Shown piece by piece: positions 25,010-33,544 of a DNA stretch of 64,000 bases; position 1 is the first letter of the stretch; each line of letters opens with the position of its first letter. The position numbers and the translations under genes were made by a program. The notes below the pieces were generated by a model, which ran no database searches, was not told where the DNA came from, and saw nothing but the letters and a program-made list of their open reading frames with translations. Origin of the DNA: Bacteroides sp. Its GTDB lineage: Bacteria > Bacteroidota > Bacteroidia > Bacteroidales > Muribaculaceae. The stretch is from NCBI GenBank assembly GCA_014801815.1, contig JAAVDM010000010.1, positions 86,760 to 150,759 of the forward strand, written 5' to 3'.

Positions 25010-25729
25010 TCAGTCACGACCGCCGCCGAAGATGCGGAGTATGAAGAGGAAGAGGTTGATGAAATCAAGGTAAAGATTCATTGCGCCCATTGTGGCCAGT
25101 TTGTCAGTCAGAGCAGGTTCAAGGTTAGCACCTGCAAGTTGTTTGATCTGCTGAGTGTCCCACGCAGTCAGACCCACAAAGATAAGCACACCTACTATCG
25201 AAACAATCCACTCTAAAGCCGAGCTCTTGAGGAAGATATTGACTACCATAGCGATAATCATTCCGATAAGTGCCATCGTCAGATAGCTGCCCATCTTGGC
25301 CAGATTAGACTTCGTGAAGTAACCGTATACTGACATTGCACCGAATGTACCGGCTGTGATGAAGAACGTGGTTACAATAGTACCCATGCGGTAAGCATAG
25401 AATACAGATGATAGCCAGCACCCCATCAGGGCGGCATAGACGCAGAACAGAATCAGCACTGTGGCACTCGACATCTTGTTGAGACGTGCCGGAATCAGGA
25501 AAGCCATAGCCAGCATAGCGATGAACATGCCCCAGAAGACTATCTGGTTACCGAAAATAAACTGCATGGCAGCGGGACTGCTTGCCACGCCGAGGGCACA
25601 GAAGGCCGAAATAAGAAGACCGATGAACATGCGCACATATACGCGCTTCATCACCGAATTAAGCTGACTCACAGCACGCTCACCATAATAAGGCGGGGGT
25701 GTGGTCATGTTTGAATTTCTGAAATCCAT
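25010..25729 (-). CDS. Bax inhibitor-1 / YccA-family membrane protein
   Basis: The 239-residue protein has seven hydrophobic segments from about residue 32 onwards after a short polar N-terminus (MDFRNSNMTTPPPYYGERA). The family hallmark near the C-terminus, TAWDTQQIKQL, and the last helix MNLYLDFINLFLFILRIFGG are typical of BI-1/YccA proteins, which are inner-membrane proteins linked to FtsH or to pH-gated calcium leak. It stands alone on the minus strand, with a terminator of argS just upstream. No regulatory motif was identified. Confidence 0.92.
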   Translation of the reverse strand: MDFRNSNMTTPPPYYGERAVSQLNSVMKRVYVRMFIGLLISAFCALGVASSPAAMQFIFGNQIVFWGMFIAMLAMAFLIPARLNKMSSATVLILFCVYAALMGCWLSSVFYAYRMGTIVTTFFITAGTFGAMSVYGYFTKSNLAKMGSYLTMALIGMIIAMVVNIFLKSSALEWIVSIVGVLIFVGLTAWDTQQIKQLAGANLEPALTDKLATMGAMNLYLDFINLFLFILRIFGGGRD

Positions 25730-25775
25730 AGCAATTATTATGTGTGGAAAAAATTTCTGTTTATCTATATATTAG

Positions 25776-25822
25776 ACAACCGACACAGGCGCTTGGTTTA
25801 TTCATACGCCTATGTCGGTTGT
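25776..25822 (-). terminator. argS terminator
   Basis: ACAACCGACACAGGCG (25776-25791) pairs with CGCCTATGTCGGTTGT (25807-25822) with one mismatch. It lies just after the argS stop on the minus strand. Confidence 0.7.
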
Positions 25823-25848
25823 AAATAGTATCTTTATACCGAAGGGTA

Positions 25849-27627
25849 TCACATACGCTCAGGCATCTCTATTCCGAGCAAGCCGGCCGCAGCCTTGAGT
25901 GTACGGGCGACAACGGCTGAAAGAAGAAGACGCATTTCGCGTGTATCTTTATTCTCTTCCTTCAGTATGGGGTAGTCGTGATAGAACTGATTATACTCTT
26001 TGGCGAGGTCATAACAGTAGTTGGCTATTATAGCCGGCGAGTAATTGCGGGCAGCCTCATCTATAACCGAAGGGAAATCAGCCACTTTCTGTATGAGTAC
26101 CGATTCTTTCTCACCGGGCACGGCAGCGGGACAGCTGTTCATATCGAAATCCGGGACACGACGCAAAACAGACTGAATACGTGCGTATGTGTACTGCAGA
26201 AAGGGACCGGTATTACCGTTAAAGTCTATTGACTCCTTAGGATTGAAGAGCATATTCTTACGCGGGTCAACCTTAAGCAGGAAGTATTTAAGCGCTCCCA
26301 TACCCACCTTACGGGCAATTTCAGCAGCTTCGGTTGCATCCATGTCGGCATAACGCTCTGCCGAAGTTTCGGCTGCGTCGGCTATCATGGTATCCATAAG
26401 GTCATCAGCATCGACCACTGTACCCTCTCGGCTCTTCATCTTGCCCTCCGGAAGTTCAACCATACCGTAAGAAAAATGAGTCAGACCCTTACCCCACTCG
26501 AAGCCGAGACGGTCAAGAAGCAACGACAGCACCTGAAAATGATAGTTCTGCTCGTTACCTACCACATAAATCATCTTGCTTATATCGGGATAATCACGAT
26601 AACGGAGCTTGGCAGTGCCTATATCTTGAGTCATATAGACCGAAGTTCCGTCAGCACGAAGCAGAAGTTTGTGGTCAAGACCCTCACCCGTAAGGTCAGC
26701 CCATACGGAGCCGTCCTCTTTACGGTACATCTTACCCTCGTCGAGACCTTTCAGCACAAGATCCTTACCCTCAAGATAGGTATCTGATTCATAATATATC
26801 TTATCGAAATCAACACCAAGACGACGGTAAGTCTCATCAAAACCGGCATACACCCATGAATTCATCATCTCCCAAAGACGACGTACTTCAGGGTCACCTG
26901 CCTCCCATGCACGCAACATCTCACGAGCCTCTTTGATAAGAGGAGCCTCGGCTTTTGCTTCATCTTCAGTTATACCCTGCTCCATGAGCTGGCGCACCTC
27001 TTCTTTGTAATGTTTGTCGAAGAGCACATAGAAATCACCTATAAGATGGTCGCCTTTCTTACCGGCTTTCTCAGGAGTGATACCGTCACCCCATTTCTGC
27101 CATGCAAGCATTGACTTACAAATATGTATGCCTCGGTCATTAACGATATTGGTCTTAACAACACGCATACCGTCGGCTGCCAGTATAGAAGCAAGCGAAT
27201 ATCCGAGCAGATTGTTACGTATATGACCCAGATGCAGCGGCTTGTTGGTGTTTGGCGAGGAATATTCCACCATCACAAGCGGAGATTTATCTGTCATTTC
27301 CTTAAAACCGAAACGAGAGTCAGCAGCTATAGCGTGCAGACGCTCAAGCCAGAAAGCTGGATTGACAGTAATATTGAGGAAGCCTTTCACGGCATTGAAA
27401 GCCGAAACGGCATCAACATTAGCCACAAGCCACTCACCTATTTCGACTGCCGTCGGTTCGGGACCCTTGTGTGAAGCTTTAAGATATGGGAATACCACCA
27501 CAGTAAGATTACCCTCGAACTCTTTACGTGTGGCCTGTACCTGTACGGCAGCAGGGTCGATTTCGACACCGTACAGAGCTTTAAGGGCATCGGCTACGCC
27601 CTGTGCTATGATATGTTCTATTGTCAT
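25849..27627 (-). CDS. argS: Arginyl-tRNA synthetase
   Basis: The 592-residue class I enzyme charges tRNA-Arg. It has the N-terminal Add1 domain (about 1-110), the HIGH motif in SSPNTNKPLHLGHIRNN (about 128-144), the divergent KMSKS equivalent EGKMKSREGT (about 395), and a C-terminal DALR anticodon-binding domain (about 475-592). Length is normal. The initiating ATG at 27627 follows an AT-rich leader with a minus-strand promoter. It is a single-gene unit flanked by terminators. Confidence 0.97.
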   Translation of the reverse strand: MTIEHIIAQGVADALKALYGVEIDPAAVQVQATRKEFEGNLTVVVFPYLKASHKGPEPTAVEIGEWLVANVDAVSAFNAVKGFLNITVNPAFWLERLHAIAADSRFGFKEMTDKSPLVMVEYSSPNTNKPLHLGHIRNNLLGYSLASILAADGMRVVKTNIVNDRGIHICKSMLAWQKWGDGITPEKAGKKGDHLIGDFYVLFDKHYKEEVRQLMEQGITEDEAKAEAPLIKEAREMLRAWEAGDPEVRRLWEMMNSWVYAGFDETYRRLGVDFDKIYYESDTYLEGKDLVLKGLDEGKMYRKEDGSVWADLTGEGLDHKLLLRADGTSVYMTQDIGTAKLRYRDYPDISKMIYVVGNEQNYHFQVLSLLLDRLGFEWGKGLTHFSYGMVELPEGKMKSREGTVVDADDLMDTMIADAAETSAERYADMDATEAAEIARKVGMGALKYFLLKVDPRKNMLFNPKESIDFNGNTGPFLQYTYARIQSVLRRVPDFDMNSCPAAVPGEKESVLIQKVADFPSVIDEAARNYSPAIIANYCYDLAKEYNQFYHDYPILKEENKDTREMRLLLSAVVARTLKAAAGLLGIEMPERM

Positions 27628-27676
27628 CTGATGATAAATCTTCTGAAAAAAGACGTCAGCTAATTGTTTTAAACTG

Positions 27677-27684
27677 CAAAGTTA
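27677..27684 (-). promoter_or_regulatory. argS promoter, -7 element
   Basis: Minus-strand TAACTTTG about 50 bp upstream of argS. No good -33 TTTG found. Confidence 0.5.
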
Positions 27685-27733
27685 ATAAAAATCCTGTACA
27701 CCCACTCATTTCAACCTACAGGCGGACTATAAA

Positions 27734-27777
27734 ACGTCCACAGGCAACCGTATATTATAACGGCTGCCTGTGGACGT
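27734..27777 (-). terminator. HU gene terminator
   Basis: ACGTCCACAGGCAACCG (27734-27750) pairs with CGGCTGCCTGTGGACGT (27761-27777) with one mismatch and a 10-base AT loop. It is downstream of the HU gene on the minus strand. Confidence 0.7.
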
Positions 27778-27812
27778 CTCTATAAGTCTTTTGCCTTTAT
27801 GACCGTACTTCC

Positions 27813-28076
27813 TTATTTAGCCAGCTGGTCGGCAGGTTTGAACTTCACTACCTTACGGGCCGGTATCTGAATCTGCTCCTTAGTACGGGGATTGACACCT
27901 GTACGGGCTTCCTTCTCCTGTACAGAGAATGTACCGAAACCGATAAGCTGTACCTTGTCATCGTTAGCAAGTGCCTGCTCGATAGATTCGAGAGTTGCGT
28001 CCAGAGCTGCTTTGGCAGCTACTTTGTTAAGGCCGGCCTTAGCGGCGATTTCATTTACAAGATCTGTTCTGTTCAT
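27813..28076 (-). CDS. hup: HU family DNA-binding protein
   Basis: The 87-residue protein is a typical HU: MNRTDLVNEIAAKAGLNK, helix 2 with ALDATLESIEQAL, the beta-arm FGTFSVQEKEARTGVNPRT and the C-terminal RKVVKFKPADQL. It is a nucleoid-architecture protein binding DNA as a dimer. The start at 28076 is chosen because it gives the exact HU N-terminus; the open frame up to 28178 has no similarity. A minus-strand promoter-like box (TATGTTTG) lies at 28149-28156. Confidence 0.97.
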   Translation of the reverse strand: MNRTDLVNEIAAKAGLNKVAAKAALDATLESIEQALANDDKVQLIGFGTFSVQEKEARTGVNPRTKEQIQIPARKVVKFKPADQLAK

Positions 28077-28148
28077 AATTTCAATCCTGAATATACTGCG
28101 GTTTATAATTTGCTCTCCGAGTCTGTCAGCCATATAGCCGGTGCTACA

Positions 28149-28156
28149 CAAACATA
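28149..28156 (-). promoter_or_regulatory. HU gene promoter, -7 element
   Basis: Minus-strand TATGTTTG, about 75 bp before the HU start. A candidate CAAA/TTTG pair at 28185-28188 is spaced too far (28 bp), so the call is tentative. It also excludes the 28178 in-frame ATG as a start. Confidence 0.4.
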
Positions 28157-28293
28157 AGTCAGCGCAGGGCACCGACATAGCTTACAAACCCGATGTTAAT
28201 AGAACAACAAACGAAAGAGGCGAATATTCCTCAAGATAATTAAAAAAATGCTTATTTCCCATTCCGAGTGTGGGCTATACAAAGTGTTTTTGT

Positions 28294-28301
28294 TAAATTT
28301 G
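28294..28301 (+). promoter_or_regulatory. Promoter of the rhomboid operon, -7 element
   Basis: TAAATTTG, followed by GCGCC and an ATG at 28306. Transcription should start within a few bases of that ATG, so the first ATG would be leaderless. Confidence 0.6.
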
Positions 28302-28305
28302 CGCC

Positions 28306-29061
28306 ATGTTTAGACAATCATTCAACGGCTGGTGGAGCTCAATGCCCCCGGTTACAAAAAATCTGATCATCATCAATTTTCTGGTGTGGCTGGTTGAGGT
28401 TTGTATGCCAGGCTTCAGCAACACCCTCGTGCGTTATGCCGGTCTTCATTATGTCGGTGCCCCCGATTTCAACCCGGCACAGTTAGTGACCTACATGTTC
28501 ATGCACTCACGCACCACGTTGACACACATACTGTTCAACATGTTCACACTCTGGATGTTCGGACGTATTCTCGAACAGGTGTGGGGGTCCAGACGTTTTC
28601 TTATATACTACATGGTATGTGGTGTAGGTGCCGCTCTTGTACAGGAAGGCGTATGGGCACTGACATGGGAGCATGACTACATTTCAGGCATAGCCGCCCT
28701 GAACGGTCTGAGCTATGACAATATGCGTGAGGCAGTGACAATGAATACGGCTCACTTCCAGAACGGTATGGAACAGTATCAGAACATGCTGGTGACCATA
28801 GGTGCCTCAGGAGCCGTTTTCGGACTTCTTCTGGGTTTCGCCTTCGTCTTTCCTGACATGCCCATGTATCTTTTCTTCATTCCTATCCCTATCAAAGCCA
28901 AATACATGGTGCTGGGATACGGTGTACTTGAATTTTTCCTCGGTGTGACTAATTCAGCCAGCACGGTAGCTCACTTCGCTCACCTCGGAGGTTTGATATT
29001 CGGTCTTATCATATTGCTCTATTGGCGTAAGAAAGGTATACTCCGAGGAGGGTATTTCTGA
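28306..29061 (+). CDS. Rhomboid family intramembrane serine protease
   Basis: This 251-residue polytopic protein has the rhomboid core of six membrane segments. The catalytic serine is S168 in IGASGAVFGLL (GxSG) and the histidine is H226 in AHFAHLGG. The usual HxxxN element is also present (THILFNMF). Rhomboids cut membrane proteins within the bilayer; the substrate is unknown. Start choice is open: ATG 28306 sits at the predicted transcription start (leaderless), whereas ATG 28342 (MPPVTKNLIIIN) fits homologues and gives a ~35-nt leader and 239 residues. The EEP gene follows by 8 bp, and the pair is common in Bacteroidales. Confidence 0.92.
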   Translation: MFRQSFNGWWSSMPPVTKNLIIINFLVWLVEVCMPGFSNTLVRYAGLHYVGAPDFNPAQLVTYMFMHSRTTLTHILFNMFTLWMFGRILEQVWGSRRFLIYYMVCGVGAALVQEGVWALTWEHDYISGIAALNGLSYDNMREAVTMNTAHFQNGMEQYQNMLVTIGASGAVFGLLLGFAFVFPDMPMYLFFIPIPIKAKYMVLGYGVLEFFLGVTNSASTVAHFAHLGGLIFGLIILLYWRKKGILRGGYF

Positions 29062-29069
29062 AAACGACT

Positions 29070-30197
29070 ATGAAACTACCTATAATAAGCCCACTGTTGA
29101 GCATTGCATTCCGCATATTGTCGATAGCACTGTTCCTGCTGACCATAGTCTCAGCCTACGGTGGCCATCTCAATCCGCGTTTTTTCGCCATGCCATCAAT
29201 ACTGACTCTGGCTCTACCTTACTTTGCCGGGGCTACCATAGTCTGCACAATTCTGTGGGCACTGGCATCACGCTTTGTGTTCACTGCCTTAGGTGTACTC
29301 ACCATACTGGCATGTCTGAGTCCGCTGAGTCATGCCTTTCCCATAGGTTCGGCTAAAGATGCTCCGGCAGGAAGCACAACCTTCTCAGTTATGACTTTCA
29401 ATATAATCCATACTTATGATACCCGTCAGCCTGAAGCTCCCGGTAACCGTTCGATCAATTTTCTCATTGACTCGGGAGCTGACATCATTTGTATGCAGGA
29501 GTTAGAGAGATGGAGTGAGAAGGAACTGCCTAATTTCACCCCTGCGCTACGTGACAGTCTGTTCAGTGTCTATCCTTACCATGCCGGCGAAGAACGTGCA
29601 GGTGCAGACCTGAAAATCATATCCAAATATCCGGTCAGTCTGGTAGGTCGAGGTGCCTACGACTCGGGCGGACGGGCTCGTATGGAGTTGTACCGCGTCA
29701 ATATTAAAAGCCACGCTCTGAATATCATCAACGTACATCTTGACTCCTATGATCTCTCCGAAGACGAAAGAGAGGTAGTGACCGAGATTCGTGGTGTAAA
29801 GTCAGCTAAACGCAGTCTGGCCGAACTCAAAGGGTCAATACGCGGCAAACTTTCGGAATCATTCCGTAAGCGCGCCGAACGTGCCTCAGTGATTCGGGAA
29901 TGTATAGATACTATAAAGGGGCCACTCATAGTGTGTGGTGACTTTAATGATGTGCCCGAATCATGGTCTTACCGCACATTACGGGGTGAAGACCTGCGTG
30001 ATGCCTATGCCGAAACCAATCTCGGTCCGACATACACCTACAACGAACATCTCTTCTTGTTCCATATAGACCAGATGCTGTACCGTGGCCCGATTGAGGC
30101 ACTGAAAATGAAGCGCAGTTCGTTTGACGCTTCCGACCATTATCCACTGATGGGCCACTTCGCCTTTACCGAACAATCCGGGACTTTACCTAACTAA
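29070..30197 (+). CDS. Membrane-anchored endonuclease/exonuclease/phosphatase (EEP) family protein
   Basis: The 375-residue protein has three hydrophobic segments in the first ~95 residues, then an EEP domain. Signature motifs are VMTFNI (about 108), DIICMQELE (about 140, metal-binding E), VCGDFNDVP (about 290) and SDHYPLMGHF (about 350, catalytic D-H). The domain should face the periplasm. Substrates could be phospho-lipids, nucleotides or DNA; the sequence does not say. It lies 8 bp after the rhomboid gene and 5 bp before the M3 peptidase, so the three likely form one operon. Confidence 0.87.
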   Translation: MKLPIISPLLSIAFRILSIALFLLTIVSAYGGHLNPRFFAMPSILTLALPYFAGATIVCTILWALASRFVFTALGVLTILACLSPLSHAFPIGSAKDAPAGSTTFSVMTFNIIHTYDTRQPEAPGNRSINFLIDSGADIICMQELERWSEKELPNFTPALRDSLFSVYPYHAGEERAGADLKIISKYPVSLVGRGAYDSGGRARMELYRVNIKSHALNIINVHLDSYDLSEDEREVVTEIRGVKSAKRSLAELKGSIRGKLSESFRKRAERASVIRECIDTIKGPLIVCGDFNDVPESWSYRTLRGEDLRDAYAETNLGPTYTYNEHLFLFHIDQMLYRGPIEALKMKRSSFDASDHYPLMGHFAFTEQSGTLPN

Positions 30198-30202
30198 ATG
30201 AT

Positions 30203-32356
30203 ATGACTAAAAAAAGTTTGCTCACCCTGGCCGCATCTGCACTGATGCTGGCGGCCCCAATCACGAATGCCATGGCTGACACAAACCCGTTTCTGCAGCC
30301 CTACAACACACAGTACGAGATTCCGCCTTTCAGCGAAATCAAGACTTCCGACTTCATACCCGCCATCAAGGACGGCATAGAAGAACAGAAGCAGAACATT
30401 TTCAACATAGTTCGCAACCGCGCCGTACCCGACTTCGACAATACCATTCTGCCGCTCGAAAATCTCAGCCCCATACTGGAGCGTGTGGCAGCAGTATTCT
30501 ACCACTATGACAGTGCCCTCTCAACCGATGAGTTCGCTGCAATGGCAGAGGAAGCTATACCTTTGCTTAACGAGGCACAGAACCAACTTATACTGGACGA
30601 CATGCTGTTCCAGCGTATCAAGCAGGTCTATGACAGCCGTGACCGTCTTGGTCTGACACCGGTTCAGAAACGTGTAGTCGAAAAGTACTACCGCCAGTTT
30701 GCCGAACAGGGTGCAGCACTTCCGGCCGACAAGAAGGCTGAGCTGGTACGTGTCAACGACGAACTGTCGAAACTCTTCATACAGTTCAACAAGAACCTTC
30801 TGAATGCCACCAATTCGTTCTTTGTCACAGTCTATGACAAAGCCGACCTTGCAGGTCTGCCCGAATCTTCCATAGCTCAGGCTGCTGAGGAAGCCAAAGC
30901 TCGCGGCCTCGACGGTCTTTGGGTATTCACACTGCACGCTCCCAGCCGTCTGCCGGTGCTCCAGAGTGCTGACAATCGTGGTCTGCGCGAGGCAATATAC
31001 AAAGGTTATACCACTCTCGCTTCCTATGGTGTCAACAACAACTATCCCGTCATAGAGCAGATAGTCAAGCTGCGTGCCGAGAAAGCCCGCATTATGGGCT
31101 TCGACAACTTTGCCCAGATGATGACATCGCGTGTAATGGCCAAGACACCTGAAGCAGCTGAACAGCTTCTCCTGCAGGTGTTCGAACCGGCTGTAAAACG
31201 TTCGGCCGAAGAAGTAGCCGACATGCAGGCACTTGCCGACGCCGAAGGTGCAGGTATCAAGATTGCTCCGTGGGATTATTACTATTATGCCGGTAAGGTA
31301 AAGAAACAGAAATACGATCTCGATGAGAATGAAATACGTCCGTATTTCGCTCTTGACAATGTAATCAAAGGTCTCTTCCTCGCTGCCGAACGTCTGTACG
31401 GTATCAAGATGGTCGAACTTCCCGATGCTCCCAAGTATATGGACGAAGTTACGGTCTATGACGTTCAGGACGCCAAGACAGGCGAACACATTTCGGTATT
31501 CATGACCGACTATTTCCCCCGCGATTCCAAGCGTCAGGGTGCATGGATGGAACAGATGCAGAGTGCAGGTCTCTATGGCGACGGCACAATGAAGCGTCCT
31601 ATCGTCTATAACATCGGTAACTTCACACGTCCGGCAGGCGACACACCTGCCCTTCTGACTGTCGACGAAGTGGAAACGACATTCCACGAGTTCGGACACG
31701 CTCTGCAAGGTATGCTGAGCCGCGCTCCCTACAAGAGCATTGCAGGCACCAACGTAGACCGTGACTATGTGGAAATGTGCTCACAAATTAACGAACACTG
31801 GGCTTTCACACCCGAGCTGCTTAAAGAATACGCACGTCACTACAAGACAGGTGAGGTTATTCCTGACGAAATTATAGCCAAGCTTGACGCTGCAGGCAAA
31901 TTCAACCAAGGCTTCACAACAACAGAACTTGCCGGTGCCGCTCTGCTCGACATGTACTGGGGTGAAAATGACGGAACAGATACCGATGTCGCCGGCTTTG
32001 AAGAGAAAGTAGCCAATCGTATCGGTATGCCCGAGGAGATAACCTTCCGTTACCGTTCACCCTACTTCAAGCATATCTTCGGTGATGACGGCTATGCTTC
32101 AGGTTATTATACCTATCTCTGGGCTCAGGTACTCGAAGCCGACGGTTGGGAGATGTTTGAAGAAAACGGCGTGTTCGACCCCAAGACAGCAGCTTCATTC
32201 AAGAAAAACATACTTGAAAGCGGTGACACCGAAGACGCTATGGTGCTCTTCAAGCGTTTCCGTGGTCATGAGCCTGACGTACATGCTCTGCTGCGTCTGC
32301 GTGGCTTTGAGGAAAAACAGCCTGCAAAGAACGCAAAAAAATCCAAAAAGAAATAA
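30203..32356 (+). CDS. dcp: M3 family metallopeptidase (peptidyl-dipeptidase Dcp-like)
   Basis: This 717-residue zinc peptidase has a signal peptide (MTKKSLLTLAASALMLAAP...AMA, about 1-25), so it is exported, probably periplasmic. The zinc site is H495-E496-F-G-H499 (TTFHEFGHALQ) with E524 in DYVEMCSQ as third ligand, as in thimet-oligopeptidase/Dcp enzymes. Such enzymes remove C-terminal dipeptides or cut oligopeptides. The C-terminus ends in a lysine-rich tail (KNAKKSKKK). It follows the EEP gene by 5 bp and precedes ribD by 9 bp. Confidence 0.94.
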   Translation: MTKKSLLTLAASALMLAAPITNAMADTNPFLQPYNTQYEIPPFSEIKTSDFIPAIKDGIEEQKQNIFNIVRNRAVPDFDNTILPLENLSPILERVAAVFYHYDSALSTDEFAAMAEEAIPLLNEAQNQLILDDMLFQRIKQVYDSRDRLGLTPVQKRVVEKYYRQFAEQGAALPADKKAELVRVNDELSKLFIQFNKNLLNATNSFFVTVYDKADLAGLPESSIAQAAEEAKARGLDGLWVFTLHAPSRLPVLQSADNRGLREAIYKGYTTLASYGVNNNYPVIEQIVKLRAEKARIMGFDNFAQMMTSRVMAKTPEAAEQLLLQVFEPAVKRSAEEVADMQALADAEGAGIKIAPWDYYYYAGKVKKQKYDLDENEIRPYFALDNVIKGLFLAAERLYGIKMVELPDAPKYMDEVTVYDVQDAKTGEHISVFMTDYFPRDSKRQGAWMEQMQSAGLYGDGTMKRPIVYNIGNFTRPAGDTPALLTVDEVETTFHEFGHALQGMLSRAPYKSIAGTNVDRDYVEMCSQINEHWAFTPELLKEYARHYKTGEVIPDEIIAKLDAAGKFNQGFTTTELAGAALLDMYWGENDGTDTDVAGFEEKVANRIGMPEEITFRYRSPYFKHIFGDDGYASGYYTYLWAQVLEADGWEMFEENGVFDPKTAASFKKNILESGDTEDAMVLFKRFRGHEPDVHALLRLRGFEEKQPAKNAKKSKKK

Positions 32357-32365
32357 AAATATAAT

Positions 32366-33325
32366 ATGTCCGTAAACGCCACTGACAGCGCAATGATGCG
32401 ACGCGCTCTGCAGCTGGCACGTCTCGGCGCCGGCCATGTGTCACCAAATCCCATGGTCGGCGCCGTTATCACTGCTCCTGACGGCCGCATCATCGGCGAA
32501 GGTTGGCACCGACGTTACGGGTCGGGTCATGCCGAAGTCAATGCCGTAGCTTCGGTCAGTGAAGTCGACCGTCATCTGCTGCCACAGTCTACTATCTATG
32601 TCACTCTCGAACCCTGTTCGCATTATGGCAAGACTCCGCCCTGCGCAAAACTTCTGATAGATAATCGTCTGCACCGTGTAGTGGTAGGGGCTTCCGACCC
32701 TAACCCGCTTGTGAGCGGCAGGGGTATAAGAATGTTGCGCGAGGTAGGTATAGAAGTCACAGAAGGTGTACTGGCTGATGAATGTCACGCCCTAAATTCA
32801 CGTTTCATGACGGCTCAGACGTTAGGCAGACCCCATATCACACTGAAATGGGCTCAAAGCGCTGATGGCTATATGGCTGCCTACGACAGTAACGGCAAAC
32901 AGCGTCCGGTACGGCTGTCAACACCTGTAACAGCGCTCGATGTACATCGTCTGCGTTCTGTCTGCGATGCCATAGTGGTAGGCACTGACACTGTAATTAC
33001 CGACAATCCCCGCCTTGACACACGACTGTGGCCCGGACGCTCGCCGCGTCCCGTACTGTTTGCCTCCGAACGTCTGCCGGAAGACTCTGCCGTGATGCAA
33101 CGAGATCCCATACTGCTTGACCCTGCGCGTCCTTTAGCTGACAATATGCGTTCGCTATGGACTGACTACGGTATATCATCGCTTATGGTGGAAGGAGGAG
33201 CCAAATTGCTAAATTCATTCATAGACGCAGGGCTATACGATCGTATCCGTGTTGAAACTTCCGACATAGTGATCGGAGAAGGAGTCAAAGCACCTCATCT
33301 ACCCGAAGAGAATGTCACTGGATAA
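32366..33325 (+). CDS. ribD: Riboflavin biosynthesis bifunctional deaminase/reductase RibD
   Basis: RibD performs the second and third steps of riboflavin synthesis: deamination of the diaminopyrimidine and reduction of the ribosyl chain. The N-terminal deaminase shows H55-A-E57-VNA and the zinc cysteines C84 (EPCSHYGKTPPC) and C93. The C-terminal reductase (about 145-319) starts at PHITLKWAQSADGYMA and includes MVEGGAKLLNSF. At 319 residues it is slightly short but complete. No FMN riboswitch was identified; the gene is read from the preceding operon. Confidence 0.95.
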   Translation: MSVNATDSAMMRRALQLARLGAGHVSPNPMVGAVITAPDGRIIGEGWHRRYGSGHAEVNAVASVSEVDRHLLPQSTIYVTLEPCSHYGKTPPCAKLLIDNRLHRVVVGASDPNPLVSGRGIRMLREVGIEVTEGVLADECHALNSRFMTAQTLGRPHITLKWAQSADGYMAAYDSNGKQRPVRLSTPVTALDVHRLRSVCDAIVVGTDTVITDNPRLDTRLWPGRSPRPVLFASERLPEDSAVMQRDPILLDPARPLADNMRSLWTDYGISSLMVEGGAKLLNSFIDAGLYDRIRVETSDIVIGEGVKAPHLPEENVTG

Positions 33326-33375
33326 CAAAAACTAATCCTAAACAGCAGTAATAAGGAAGGCAAATACTTGTTAAA

Positions 33376-33429
33376 AAGCTATAAAAAACGTGTCAAGTTC
33401 AAAAAGCACGTTTTTTATAGCTTCTTTTT
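33376..33429 (+). terminator. Strong intrinsic terminator after ribD
   Basis: AAGCTATAAAAAACGTG (33376-33392) pairs perfectly with CACGTTTTTTATAGCTT (33407-33423), then CTTTTTTTT. Confidence 0.85.
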
Positions 33430-33442
33430 TTCCGAGAAATGC

Positions 33443-33450
33443 TAATTTTG
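33443..33450 (+). promoter_or_regulatory. Promoter of the DUF6242-DUF6089-uppS-bamA block, -7 element
   Basis: TAATTTTG followed by C, just after the ribD terminator; about 95 bp of leader before the GTG at 33545. No clear -33. Confidence 0.55.
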
Positions 33451-33544
33451 CAAGTTGTAACCGAAATCGGTGTCGTTTCACACCCTCAGATAGTAGTGTT
33501 CTGACACACGATTTCACATAAACCAAAAGCAGCTAACACAGCAC

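Noticed and set aside
30521-31708. 395-residue minus-strand open frame
   Set aside because: It is antisense to the M3 metallopeptidase, whose zinc site is intact; the composition is Cys/Tyr/Val-rich noise typical of a shadow frame.
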